From Dactylosporangium siamense (lineage in GTDB: Bacteria; Actinomycetota; Actinomycetes; Mycobacteriales; Micromonosporaceae), in NCBI RefSeq assembly GCF_016862795.1, contig NZ_BONQ01000078.1:1-61442 (forward strand): 61,442 nt of DNA, in the 5' to 3' direction. The position numbers and the translations under genes are program-made. The notes under the pieces are model-generated. The model was given only the letters and a program-made list of their open reading frames with translations, searched no databases and was not told the DNA's origin. Below are positions 1-7,524 of this stretch, in pieces. How positions within the stretch are numbered: the stretch's first letter is position 1; each line of letters starts with the position of its first letter.

Positions 1-146
1 TCTCGGGCCGGTCATCAGGATCGCAGTGTTGGGTCAGGCGCCCGGAGCGGAGTGAGGACGCATGACCGGCCAGCGAAGCGTCTCGGGCCGGTCATCAGGG
101 GTTCAGTGTCAGGGCGTGCGCCCGGAACGGAGTGAGGACGCATGAC
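1..146 (+). repeat. 80-bp tandem duplication carrying a duplicated start region
   Basis: The segment beginning TCTCGGGCCGGTCATCAGG at 1 recurs at 81. Both copies end in GGAGTGAGGACGCATGAC, so the second copy supplies the ribosome binding site and ATG of the permease at 142. The first copy carries the same signal at an ATG at 62, which opens a 27-codon frame whose TGA overlaps the permease ATG as ATGA. This looks like a tandem duplication of a translation-initiation region. The upstream copy may act as a coupled leader peptide or may simply be inert. Any gene to the left ends before the window. Confidence 0.75.
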
Positions 147-1017
147 AACATCCGTGGACGTCATCGGCGGAGCACCGGGCTACAAGCCGGGCGCGACCCT
201 CTCGCTGTGGACGGAGATCCGCCGCCAGGCGGCCCGCCGCCGCACCCAGATGGCGCTGGCCTTCATGGTCCTGCTGCCGCTGATCATCCTCGTCGCCTTC
301 CAGCTCGACAACGGCGGCGGCGACGAGGGCGGCAACGGCGGCGAGTTCTCCCGCCTCGCCGACCTCGCCACCGCCGGCGGCGCCAACTTCACCCTCTTCA
401 CCCTCCTGGTCTCCTCCGGCTTCCTGCTGGTGGTCGTCATCGCCCTCTTCTGCGGTGACACCGTGGCCAGCGAGGCGTCCTGGGGCAGCCTGCGGTACCT
501 GCTGGCGATGCCCGTCCCACGGGCCCGGCTGCTCGGCGTCAAGGTGACCGCCGCGCTGCTCTACTGCCTGCTGGCGATGCTGATCCTGGTCGGGACCGCG
601 ATGCTCGCCGGGACGCTGCGGTACGGCTGGGCACCGCTCAACGCCCCCATCGGCGGTGAGATCGCGGCCGGCACCAGCGTCGTGCGGCTGCTGGAGATCG
701 TCGGCTACCTGTGCGTGTCGCTGCTGGTGGTCGCCTCGCTCGCGTTTCTGCTGTCCGTGTCGACGGACGCCCCGCTCGGCGCGGTCGGCGGCGCGGTGCT
801 GCTGCAGATCCTGTCCAACATCCTCGATCAGATCACCGCGCTCGGCACGATCCGCAACTTCCTGCCGACCCACTACGGCGACGCGTGGCTCGGGCTGCTC
901 TCCACGCCGCTGCAGACCGACGACATCGTGAAGGGCTGCATCGCCTCGCTCGCGTACGCGACGGTCTTCTTCTCCCTGGCGTGGTGGCGGTTCCTGCGAA
1001 AAGATGTGGTCAGCTGA
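142..1017 (+). CDS. ABC-2 type transporter permease
   Basis: A 291-residue polytopic membrane protein of the ABC-2 permease type. After a polar N-terminus of about 36 residues there is a first transmembrane segment near residues 37-53, then a Gly/Asp-rich loop, then about five more hydrophobic segments. The stretch with FCGDTVASEASWGSLRYLL matches the family pattern in which a cytoplasmic loop follows the second helix. It would pair with an ATP-binding subunit, presumably encoded just left of the window. The start is the ATG preceded by GGAGTGAGGA inside the second copy of the 80-bp repeat. The substrate cannot be told from sequence; drug export or membrane-protein release are usual family roles. 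Confidence 0.8.
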   Translation: MTTSVDVIGGAPGYKPGATLSLWTEIRRQAARRRTQMALAFMVLLPLIILVAFQLDNGGGDEGGNGGEFSRLADLATAGGANFTLFTLLVSSGFLLVVVIALFCGDTVASEASWGSLRYLLAMPVPRARLLGVKVTAALLYCLLAMLILVGTAMLAGTLRYGWAPLNAPIGGEIAAGTSVVRLLEIVGYLCVSLLVVASLAFLLSVSTDAPLGAVGGAVLLQILSNILDQITALGTIRNFLPTHYGDAWLGLLSTPLQTDDIVKGCIASLAYATVFFSLAWWRFLRKDVVS

Positions 1018-1053
1018 ACCGGTTTCACGTACTGACCGGTAGGGTGCCGGTCC

Positions 1054-1539
1054 ATGCGAACCTCGGCGCTTCGTGGCGCGTGGCTGCTCGTGCTCGGCCT
1101 CGCCGTGCTGTCCGGCACCCTCTACTACGACCAGGCCAACATCGCCGGCTGGACCCGTTACGAGGCCTCGTCCAACGCGATGAACGGCCCGGCCGAGGCA
1201 CTCACGGCGCAGATCTTCACCCTGATCGGCGCGTTCGCCGCCGCGGCGGTCGCGTCCCTGGTGCTGGTCTGTGCCCTGCTGTTCGCCACCGGCCGGAGGC
1301 TCGGCCACTGGGCGCTGCGGCTGACCGCGGTGCTGGCGTTCGTGCTGATCGCCCTGGTCGCGGTGGTGGTCACGGTCGGGTCGCTCACCGGTGAGGCGCC
1401 GACCGCGGTGATCGACACGCCGATCGGGCTGCTGCTCGCGGAGTGGGCCGGCGTCGTGATCGCCCTGCTGGGCGCCGGCATCACCACGGCGACGCTGTGG
1501 CAGTTCACCCCCGAGGCGTCCGCCACGGCCTGGCGCTGA
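1054..1539 (+). CDS. small four-helix membrane protein, unknown function
   Basis: A 161-residue hydrophobic protein. An N-terminal helix (AWLLVLGLAVLSGTLYY) is followed by a short extracytoplasmic-looking loop and three further helices, the last pair separated by a Thr/Gly-rich turn. No conserved motif is recognised. It lies 36 bp after the permease on the same strand, so it may be an accessory membrane subunit, but a TAGGGT hexamer 8 nt before the ATG (1040-1045) could also give it its own promoter and a nearly leaderless mRNA. The next 267 bp to the convergent gpgS hold only GC-rich sequence with short imperfect repeats. Confidence 0.6.
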   Translation: MRTSALRGAWLLVLGLAVLSGTLYYDQANIAGWTRYEASSNAMNGPAEALTAQIFTLIGAFAAAAVASLVLVCALLFATGRRLGHWALRLTAVLAFVLIALVAVVVTVGSLTGEAPTAVIDTPIGLLLAEWAGVVIALLGAGITTATLWQFTPEASATAWR

Positions 1540-1806
1540 CCCGCGCCGTACGGACGACCAGGCCGCGGAGGCGGCCGGTCGCAGTCACGGCCGCAGGTCG
1601 TGTCCGCGCGACTGTCCGCGGAGGTGGCAGGGAAGGCCGTCCACGGCCTGACCGGTGGCTGACGGGAGCGGCGGTCGTGCCCACGACGGACCGGAGCAGG
1701 GAACGTCAGGGCGGACCGGGGCAGGGCGGGACGGACTCTCCCGCGTGTTCGTCAGGTGCGCGTCGCGTTGCGTGACGACCTGACTGACCAGGACCGGAGC
1801 GGGGAA

Positions 1807-2727
1807 TCAGGACGGACGGTAGCCGGGGACCGTGCGCATCGGCGGGCGGTCCGGGTGGGCGACGGTGTGATCGGCCGGGGTGACGGTGACGTCGTGGCGC
1901 TCGAACTGGGTGAGCGTCGGCCACGAGGACCGGTCCGGGAAGACGCGCGAGTGGATGGTGTGCAGGATCGTCGCGGCCATCCGGCCGAGCGCCGCCGTGT
2001 CCTGGTGGCCGTGGGTGCGCTGACCGAGGTCGACCTGGGCGACCGCGTCGAGGCCGGCGCTGCGGAACGTGTCGATGAGCAGTCCCGTCTCGACGCCGTA
2101 GCCGGCCGCGAACGGCAGGGACTCCAGCAGCGTGCGCCGGGCCGCGTATTCGCCGGCCAGGGGCTGCACGACGCCGGCCAGCTCGGGGAAGTAGGCGTTG
2201 AGCAGGGGGCGGGCGGCGAGCTCGGTGACCCGGCCGCCGCCGGCCGCGGAGACGTCGAGCAGCGGGCGGTCGTAGAAGGCCTTCACCATCAGGGTGGCGG
2301 GGTCCTCCAGCAGCGGCCCGAGCAGGCCGGTGACGAAGTGCGGGCGGAAGTCGGTGAGGTCGGCGTCGACGTAGACCAGGATGTCGCCGGTGGCCACGGC
2401 GAGGGCCTTCCACAGCACCTCGCCCTTGCCGGGGCGGGAGCCGGTCGCGGGGAGGATGTCGTCGCGGTGGTGGACGGTGGCGCCGGCCCGGGCGGCGACC
2501 TCGGCGGTGCGGTCGACCGAGCCGGAGTCGACCACGATCACCTCGTCGACGAGGGGGATGAGGGTGCGCACGCCGGCGACGATCTCGGCGACGGTCGGCT
2601 CCTCGTCCAGGGCGGGCAGCACGACGCTGACGCGGGTGCCGCCCTTGCGCCGGAGGAGGTCGGCGATGGGCCAGTCGCGCCATGTGGAAGTGCGCTTGGC
2701 GAACCAGGCCGCCGCGTCGGGATGCAT
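1807..2727 (-). CDS. gpgS: glucosyl-3-phosphoglycerate synthase
   Basis: A GT-A fold glycosyltransferase of family GT81 that transfers glucose from NDP-glucose to 3-phosphoglycerate. This is the first step toward glucosylglycerate and, in mycobacteria, methylglucose lipopolysaccharides. Family marks are the nucleotide-binding start VVLPALDEE, the DSGSVDRT segment, the RPGKGEVLWKAL loop, the metal-binding DAD triad in VYVDADL, and the MVKAFYDRP and GYGVETGLLIDTF stretches. The ATG at 2727 was chosen because TACGGT lies 7 nt upstream, as expected for a leaderless message, giving 306 residues. An ATG at 2751 would add eight residues. The gene diverges from the SAM-riboswitch/thrC unit. Confidence 0.88.
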   Translation of the reverse strand: MHPDAAAWFAKRTSTWRDWPIADLLRRKGGTRVSVVLPALDEEPTVAEIVAGVRTLIPLVDEVIVVDSGSVDRTAEVAARAGATVHHRDDILPATGSRPGKGEVLWKALAVATGDILVYVDADLTDFRPHFVTGLLGPLLEDPATLMVKAFYDRPLLDVSAAGGGRVTELAARPLLNAYFPELAGVVQPLAGEYAARRTLLESLPFAAGYGVETGLLIDTFRSAGLDAVAQVDLGQRTHGHQDTAALGRMAATILHTIHSRVFPDRSSWPTLTQFERHDVTVTPADHTVAHPDRPPMRTVPGYRPS

Positions 2728-2824
2728 GAGTGAAACCGTAGTCAGGTCCATCTCGTGAGATGACTCATACAGCGGCGGCCGTGTCGGCCCTTACAATCAG
2801 AAACACGCACGTCACAACTGAATA

Positions 2825-2963
2825 CCTCATCCAGAGGGGCAGAGGGATACGGCCCGATGAAGCCCCGGCAACCCCTGCGGCATGTCTCGACGTTGAGGCC
2901 GGTCGCGGTAGGTGCCAAATCCGTCCCGGTGCGCAAGGCCATGCACCTGGGGAAGATGAGAGG
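2825..2963 (+). promoter_or_regulatory. SAM-I (S-box) riboswitch upstream of thrC
   Basis: The core reads AGAGGGATACGGCCCGATGA then AGCCCCGGCAACC, followed by GGTGCCAAATCCGTCCC. These are the conserved S-box features, including the kink-turn side and the P3 segment. The closing helix P1 is formed by CTCAT (2826-2830) with ATGAG (2956-2960). The thrC ribosome binding site AGGAAGG begins at 2961, immediately after P1. No terminator with a U-run lies between aptamer and start codon, so a translational switch that masks the Shine-Dalgarno when SAM is bound is the more likely mechanism (inference). Confidence 0.92.
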
Positions 2964-2972
2964 AAGGCCTCC

Positions 2973-4241
2973 ATGACCTCGACGCTCAGCGTCTTCACCG
3001 ACTCCCCCGCCCGCCACCTGGTGTGCCGTGGCTGTGGCGCCCAGTTCCCGCTCGCCGCGCAGCACGCCTGTTACGAGTGTTTCGGCCCCCTCGAGGTGGG
3101 CTATGACGCCGAGGCGCTCGGCCGGGTCACCCGGGAGCAGATCGAGGCGGGCCCGCAGAACATCTGGCGCTATGCGCCGCTGCTGCCTGTCGGCACCGAC
3201 CCCGCCAGCCGCGTCACCCTCGACCCGGGGCTGACCCCGCTGGTCAAGGCCGATCTGCTGGCCAAGGAGCTCGGCATCACCGGGCAGCTGTGGGTGAAGG
3301 ACGACTCGGCCAACCCGACGCACTCGTTCAAGGACCGGGTCGTCTCGGTGGCGTTGACCGCGGCGAAGGCGCTGGGGTTCACCCGCTATTCGTGTGCCTC
3401 CACCGGCAACCTGGCCAACTCGGTCGCCGCGCACGCGGCGCGGGCCGGGGTGCCGTCGACCGTGTTCATCCCGGCCGACCTGGAGCCCGGCAAGGTCGTC
3501 ATGAGCGCCGTCTACGGCGGCGACGTCGTCGCGATCGAGGGCTCCTACGACGACGTCAACCGGCTGTGCTCGGAGCTGACGGAGACCGACGAGTTCGAGG
3601 ACACCGCGTTCGTCAACGTCAACGTCCGGCCGTTCTACGCCGAGGGGTCCAAGACCCTGGGGTATGAGGTCGCCGAGCAGCTCGGCTGGCGGATCCCGGC
3701 GCAGGTGGTCATCCCGATGGCCAGCGGCGAGCTGCTGACCAAGATTGACAAGGCGTTCAGCGAGCTGGTCGAGATCGGTCTGGTGCCCGACACGCAGTGG
3801 TCCGTGTTCGGCGCGCAGTCCGCGGGCTGCAACCCGATCGCGGTGGCGCTGCACAAGGGCACCGACGAGATCGTCCCGGTCAAGCCGACCGGCATCGCCA
3901 AGTCGCTCAACATCGGCGACCCGGCCGCGGGGGTCTACGCGCTGGAGTCGGTGCGGCGCACCGGCGGCTGGATGGAGTATGTGGGCGACGACGAGATCCG
4001 CGCCGGCATCGAGCTGCTCGCCCGCACCACCGGCGTCTTCGCCGAGACGGCCGGCGGGGTCACCGCCGCGGTGCTGAAGAAGCTGGTCGAGTCCGGCAAG
4101 CTCGACCCGTCGAAGGAGACGGTCATCTTCAACACCGGCGACGGGCTGAAGACCCTCGACGCGGTCGCCGGCACGGTCGGTCCGACGCACCGGGTGAAGC
4201 CCTCCCTGAAGTCCGTGCGCGAGGCCGGGCTTTTGAGCTGA
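2973..4241 (+). CDS. thrC: threonine synthase, zinc-ribbon type
   Basis: A 422-residue PLP-dependent enzyme converting O-phosphohomoserine to threonine. The N-terminus carries a zinc-ribbon-like set Cys18, Cys21, Cys33, Cys36. The PLP lysine is Lys120 in HSFKDR, and the phosphate-binding loop is STGNLANSVAAHAA. The ATG at 2973 has AGGAAGG 5 nt upstream, directly after the S-box aptamer; a longer open frame begins inside the riboswitch and is not used. Control by SAM is odd for a threonine enzyme. It suggests either regulation of the homoserine-phosphate branch against methionine or a PLP paralogue working in sulphur metabolism. From memory, streptomycetes also have two thrC-type genes. Confidence 0.88.
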   Translation: MTSTLSVFTDSPARHLVCRGCGAQFPLAAQHACYECFGPLEVGYDAEALGRVTREQIEAGPQNIWRYAPLLPVGTDPASRVTLDPGLTPLVKADLLAKELGITGQLWVKDDSANPTHSFKDRVVSVALTAAKALGFTRYSCASTGNLANSVAAHAARAGVPSTVFIPADLEPGKVVMSAVYGGDVVAIEGSYDDVNRLCSELTETDEFEDTAFVNVNVRPFYAEGSKTLGYEVAEQLGWRIPAQVVIPMASGELLTKIDKAFSELVEIGLVPDTQWSVFGAQSAGCNPIAVALHKGTDEIVPVKPTGIAKSLNIGDPAAGVYALESVRRTGGWMEYVGDDEIRAGIELLARTTGVFAETAGGVTAAVLKKLVESGKLDPSKETVIFNTGDGLKTLDAVAGTVGPTHRVKPSLKSVREAGLLS

Positions 4242-4601
4242 TGGCTGATTTTTTCGCGCAACCGGCCGGCATCGGTGACGCTCGGTGTCGGTCCGGCTGC
4301 GTTTGAGAGAGCGCTTCCACGCTTGGACGAGGGCGGACTCAGCCGATCGACGGACCTGACCGCGACGGATAGTGATCGCGATCGAGCCGAGCGTTTCGAA
4401 GCCACCCGGCGAGGGACTTGACGACCTCGCCGAGTGCGCGCCAGGATGCTCGGTGCGGGAGGACGTGTCGCCGCGAGGCCCGGACCCTGGTCCAGGCCCG
4501 CGACCACAGCACCGGAGGTGCTGGCGAGCGTCCTCTCGACCAATTTCCGGCCTTGCATATATCTGTTGTCGGGTCGTGTGCCGGTGGGCCACGCTGGCCG
4601 G
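4242..4601. other. intergenic region without a recognisable gene
   Basis: 360 bp between thrC and the acetyltransferase. An imperfect GC-rich hairpin (about 4258-4303, arms CGCAACCGGCCG and CGGTCCGGCTGCG) followed by TTTG could end thrC transcription. Near the right edge TTGTCG (about 4565-4570) and CACGCT (4590-4595) make a plausible promoter for the downstream gene, with CACGCT 6 nt from its ATG. The rest shows no codon structure or conserved element that I can name. Confidence 0.5.
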
Positions 4602-5627
4602 ATGAACCAGGACCTGCGCATCGTGGAGCTGGACGTCGATGACCCGACGGCAGTCGAAGCGGCCTTCACCATCGGTAACGAGGCGATCCTCGCGGACCTG
4701 CCGGACTTCCCGCCGAGCTGTCGCGACGAGCATGAGGTGCGGGTCCGCCTGCCGATGCCGGGCGCCGAGCGGCACATCTTCCTGGCCTGGCGTGGTGATG
4801 AGCCCGTCGGGCTGGTCCAGGCCGACCTGCCGGTCTACGACAATCTCGACAAGTCGTTCCTCGACGTCCTGGTCCTCAAGCAGCATCGCCGCCAGGGTGT
4901 CGGGCGCGCGCTCTACCGGCACGCCGTCGACTTCGGCCTGGCCCGGGGCCGCACCTCGGTGATGGGCTTCAGCGTGATCACCGATCCGGACGGCGCGCCG
5001 ACCGGCTCGTCCGCGCCGTTCGCCACCGCGACGGGTCTGGAGAACAAGCTCACCGACGTCCGCCGCCGGCTCGACCTGTCGACCGCCGACGATGCCGAGC
5101 TGGACCGCCTCCTCGCCGCGAGCTGGCCGAAGGCGGCCGGCTACTCCACGGTCCAGTGGGGCAACCGGCCACCGGAGGAGCTGCTCGAGGACCTGGCCCT
5201 GCTGGACAGCTCGTTCCTGGACGAGGCGCCGAAGGGTGATCTCGACTTCGAGGCGGAGAAGGTCGACGTCGATCGCCTGCGCCGCACGTACGAGACGCGG
5301 GCGCACTACGGTGCCCGCCCGTACGAGACCGGCGTCATCCACGACGCGTCCGGCAGTCTCGTCGCGTGGAGCGCGCTGCGGGTCGCGAAGTCCGTCGACT
5401 GGCACGCCTGGCAGCTCGTGACGCTGGTCAACCCCGCGCACCGCGGGCACCGGCTCGGCATGATCAGCAAGGTGGTCAACCTGCGGACCATGCGCGCGCA
5501 GGAGCCGGCGGTGCGGATCGTCGACACCTTCAACGCCGAGGTCAACGCGCACATGATCGCGATCAACGAGGCGATGGGGTTCCGCGCCGTGGACCGCTGG
5601 GCCAACTGGCAGGCCTCAGTCGCGTGA
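4602..5627 (+). CDS. tandem-GNAT acetyltransferase
   Basis: A 341-residue protein with two GNAT folds. The N-terminal domain has a good acetyl-CoA pyrophosphate loop, QHRRQGVGRAL, near residues 91-101. The C-terminal domain has a second, weaker loop, AHRGHRLGMISK, near residue 285, and ends with the typical NEAMGFRAVDRW segment. The ATG at 4602 was chosen because the family N-terminus (LRIVELDVDDPTAVEA) begins there and CACGCT sits 6 nt upstream; the open frame extends further left but looks non-coding. The 3' end overlaps the convergent HTH gene by 12 bp. The acyl acceptor is unknown. Confidence 0.8.
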   Translation: MNQDLRIVELDVDDPTAVEAAFTIGNEAILADLPDFPPSCRDEHEVRVRLPMPGAERHIFLAWRGDEPVGLVQADLPVYDNLDKSFLDVLVLKQHRRQGVGRALYRHAVDFGLARGRTSVMGFSVITDPDGAPTGSSAPFATATGLENKLTDVRRRLDLSTADDAELDRLLAASWPKAAGYSTVQWGNRPPEELLEDLALLDSSFLDEAPKGDLDFEAEKVDVDRLRRTYETRAHYGARPYETGVIHDASGSLVAWSALRVAKSVDWHAWQLVTLVNPAHRGHRLGMISKVVNLRTMRAQEPAVRIVDTFNAEVNAHMIAINEAMGFRAVDRWANWQASVA

Positions 5628-6122
5628 CCGGTCCTCGTACATCGCCAGGAAGATCGAATACGGCCGGCCGTGGGTGCGGTCGCGTTGGGCGTACTCGTCG
5701 AGCAGCGCCTCGAAGCGGTCCTGCAGCTCCTGCCATTCCTCCGGGGTGAGCCGCAGGCCGAGGCGGGCGAAGTTGACCGCGTCGACCTGGTTGCCCAGCA
5801 GCGCGAGCTCCTGCTCGAACGCGTCGAGCATGGCCCGGTTGGTGTTCGCCTCCTGGTCGCCGAGGCTGAGGTCCCACGACTTGGTCGTCGACAGGTAGGG
5901 CACCTCGCGCACGCCGCGCGGCCCGCGGCGCTCCTCCTGCGGCACCAGGAACCCCGTCGCGACCAGCGTCCGGACGTGGTGCAGCACGGTGGCCGGGTTG
6001 GCGTCGAGGCGCTCGGCGATCTCCTTGTTGGTGAGCGCCCGGTCCAGGCAGAGCCGGATGATGCGCAGGCGGACGCCGGAGGCGAGTGCCTTGGCCTCCG
6101 CGTCGGTAGCTGGTCGCCGCAT
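5616..6122 (-). CDS. ArsR-type winged-helix transcriptional regulator
   Basis: A 168-residue regulator. The HTH lies at about residues 28-75: LTNKEIAERLDANPATVLHHVRTLVATGFL is a classic ArsR/HTH_20 recognition region, followed by a wing containing RRGPRGVREVPY. The C-terminal half is helical and probably dimerises or senses a ligand. TAGAAT (6134-6129 on the minus strand) lies exactly 6 nt before the ATG, so the mRNA is probably leaderless. The gene diverges from an MFS exporter across 51 bp that contain a GATTG-N8-CAATC inverted repeat. Repression of itself and the exporter is the natural reading (inference). Confidence 0.8.
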   Translation of the reverse strand: MRRPATDAEAKALASGVRLRIIRLCLDRALTNKEIAERLDANPATVLHHVRTLVATGFLVPQEERRGPRGVREVPYLSTTKSWDLSLGDQEANTNRAMLDAFEQELALLGNQVDAVNFARLGLRLTPEEWQELQDRFEALLDEYAQRDRTHGRPYSIFLAMYEDRSRD

Positions 6123-6128
6123 CGTTCG

Positions 6129-6167
6129 ATTCTACTGATTGACTTTTCCCAATCGGTCGATGACAGT
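6129..6167. promoter_or_regulatory. divergent promoters with a candidate operator
   Basis: Toward the MFS gene: -35 TTGACT at 6139-6144, a 17-bp spacer, -10-like GACAGT at 6162-6167, then 6 nt to GTG 6174. Toward the regulator: -10 TAGAAT at 6134-6129, then 6 nt to ATG 6122. The inverted repeat GATTG (6137-6141), 8 bp, CAATC (6150-6154) covers the MFS -35 and lies just upstream of the regulator -10. A dimeric repressor bound there would block both. Confidence 0.6.
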
Positions 6168-6173
6168 GTGCTG

Positions 6174-7430
6174 GTGAGACTCGGACTGCTCCGCGATCAC
6201 GACTTCCGGTCGCTGTTCACCGCAGACACCATCAGCCAGGTCGGCACGCAGGTGACCCTGCTGGCGCTGCCGCTGGTCGCGGTGCTCACGCTGGACGCCA
6301 CCGCCCTGGAGGTCGGGGTCCTCGCCGCCTGTGAGACCGCCGCGTTCCTGCTGGTCGGCCTGCCCGCGGGGGCACTGGTCGACCGGCTCCGCCGGCGCGG
6401 GACGATGATCGTGGCCGATGTGCTGCGGGCCGTCCTGCTCGCGTCCGTGCCACTGGCCTGGTGGATGGACCAACTGCACATGCCGCAGTTGTACGTGGTG
6501 GGCCTGCTCTGTGGTGTGTGCACGGTCTTCTTCGACGTCTCGTATCAGAGCTACCTGCCGTTCCTGGTCGGCAAGGAGCACCTGGTCGAGGGCAACGCGC
6601 GGCTCGAACTGGTCCGCTCCACCTCGCAGATCGGCGGCCCGACCGTCGCCGGCGGCCTGATCAAGCTGCTCGGCGGCCCGCTCGCGATCGCCGCCGACGC
6701 GGCCAGCTATCTCGTGTCGGCGCTGGCCCTGTGGCGGATCCGCAAGATCGAGGAGCGCCCGGTCCGCAAGGCCGACGCGCACCTCGGCCGCGAGATCATG
6801 GAGGGCCTGAAGTTCGTCCTGAGCAACCGCCTCCTGCGGGCGATCGCGATGTGCACGAGCACCGGCAACTTCTTCGGATCGATCGTCAACGCGATGCTCA
6901 TCATCTATCTGGCCCGCAACCTCGACCTGTCGCCGGCGGTCATCGGCCTGTGGTTCAGCGTCACGGGCCTGGGCGCGCTCGCCGGCGCGTTCCTGGTGAA
7001 CCCGTTCGTGCGCTGGTTCGGCCAGGGTCCGGCGATGTGGATCTCGATGCTCGGCGCCGGGCTCGGCCTGCTGCTCGTGCCGCTCGCGCAGGCCGACTGG
7101 CGGCTGTGGCTCGCCGCGTTCGGATATGTCCTGTTCGGCATCGGGGTCGTCGTCTACAACGTGACCCAGGTCAGCTTCCGGCAGGGCATCACCCCCGACG
7201 ACCTCCTCGGCCGGATGAACGCCACGATGCGGTTCATCGTCTGGGGCACGATGCCGATCGGCGGGCTCGTCGGCGGGGCGCTCGGCCACTGGGCCGGGGT
7301 TCCCGAGACACTGTGGATCGGTTGCGCCGGATCACTGCTATCCGTACTGCCACTCGTTCTGTCACCCTTGCGGAAGCTCCGCGAGTTGACGTCCGCACCC
7401 TCCGCGGGCACGGAGATGGTGCGGAAGTAG
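6174..7430 (+). CDS. MFS transporter
   Basis: A 418-residue major facilitator superfamily protein with about 12 transmembrane segments. It opens RLGLLRDHDFRSLFTADTISQ, typical of the MFS_3 (enterobactin/macrolide exporter-like) subgroup, and has GLPAGALVDRLRRR as the loop 2-3 signature. The start GTG at 6174 was picked because a TTGACT-N17-GACAGT promoter ends 6 nt before it; GTG 6168 is an alternative two codons earlier. It is divergent from an ArsR-type regulator, the usual arrangement for an inducible efflux pump. The substrate is unknown. Confidence 0.83.
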   Translation: MRLGLLRDHDFRSLFTADTISQVGTQVTLLALPLVAVLTLDATALEVGVLAACETAAFLLVGLPAGALVDRLRRRGTMIVADVLRAVLLASVPLAWWMDQLHMPQLYVVGLLCGVCTVFFDVSYQSYLPFLVGKEHLVEGNARLELVRSTSQIGGPTVAGGLIKLLGGPLAIAADAASYLVSALALWRIRKIEERPVRKADAHLGREIMEGLKFVLSNRLLRAIAMCTSTGNFFGSIVNAMLIIYLARNLDLSPAVIGLWFSVTGLGALAGAFLVNPFVRWFGQGPAMWISMLGAGLGLLLVPLAQADWRLWLAAFGYVLFGIGVVVYNVTQVSFRQGITPDDLLGRMNATMRFIVWGTMPIGGLVGGALGHWAGVPETLWIGCAGSLLSVLPLVLSPLRKLRELTSAPSAGTEMVRK

Positions 7431-7431
7431 G

Positions 7432-7498
7432 CCGATCTTGCGGTTGTGACGGGTTGCGTGGTTCCAGTCGCGGCTTCCGGTCACAACCGCAAGGTCGG
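7432..7498. terminator. long inverted repeat between MFS gene and paaN
   Basis: CTTGCGGTTGTGAC at 7437-7450 is matched perfectly by GTCACAACCGCAAG at 7480-7493. Flanking CCGAT and GTCGG extend the stem to 19 bp with one G-U pair; the loop is 29 nt. There is no U-run. It may stop MFS transcription or be a binding site for a regulator of paaN, whose start lies 27 bp after the repeat. Confidence 0.6.
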
Positions 7499-7524
7499 CG
7501 CTTCCCAGATGGCAGGATGGCGGC

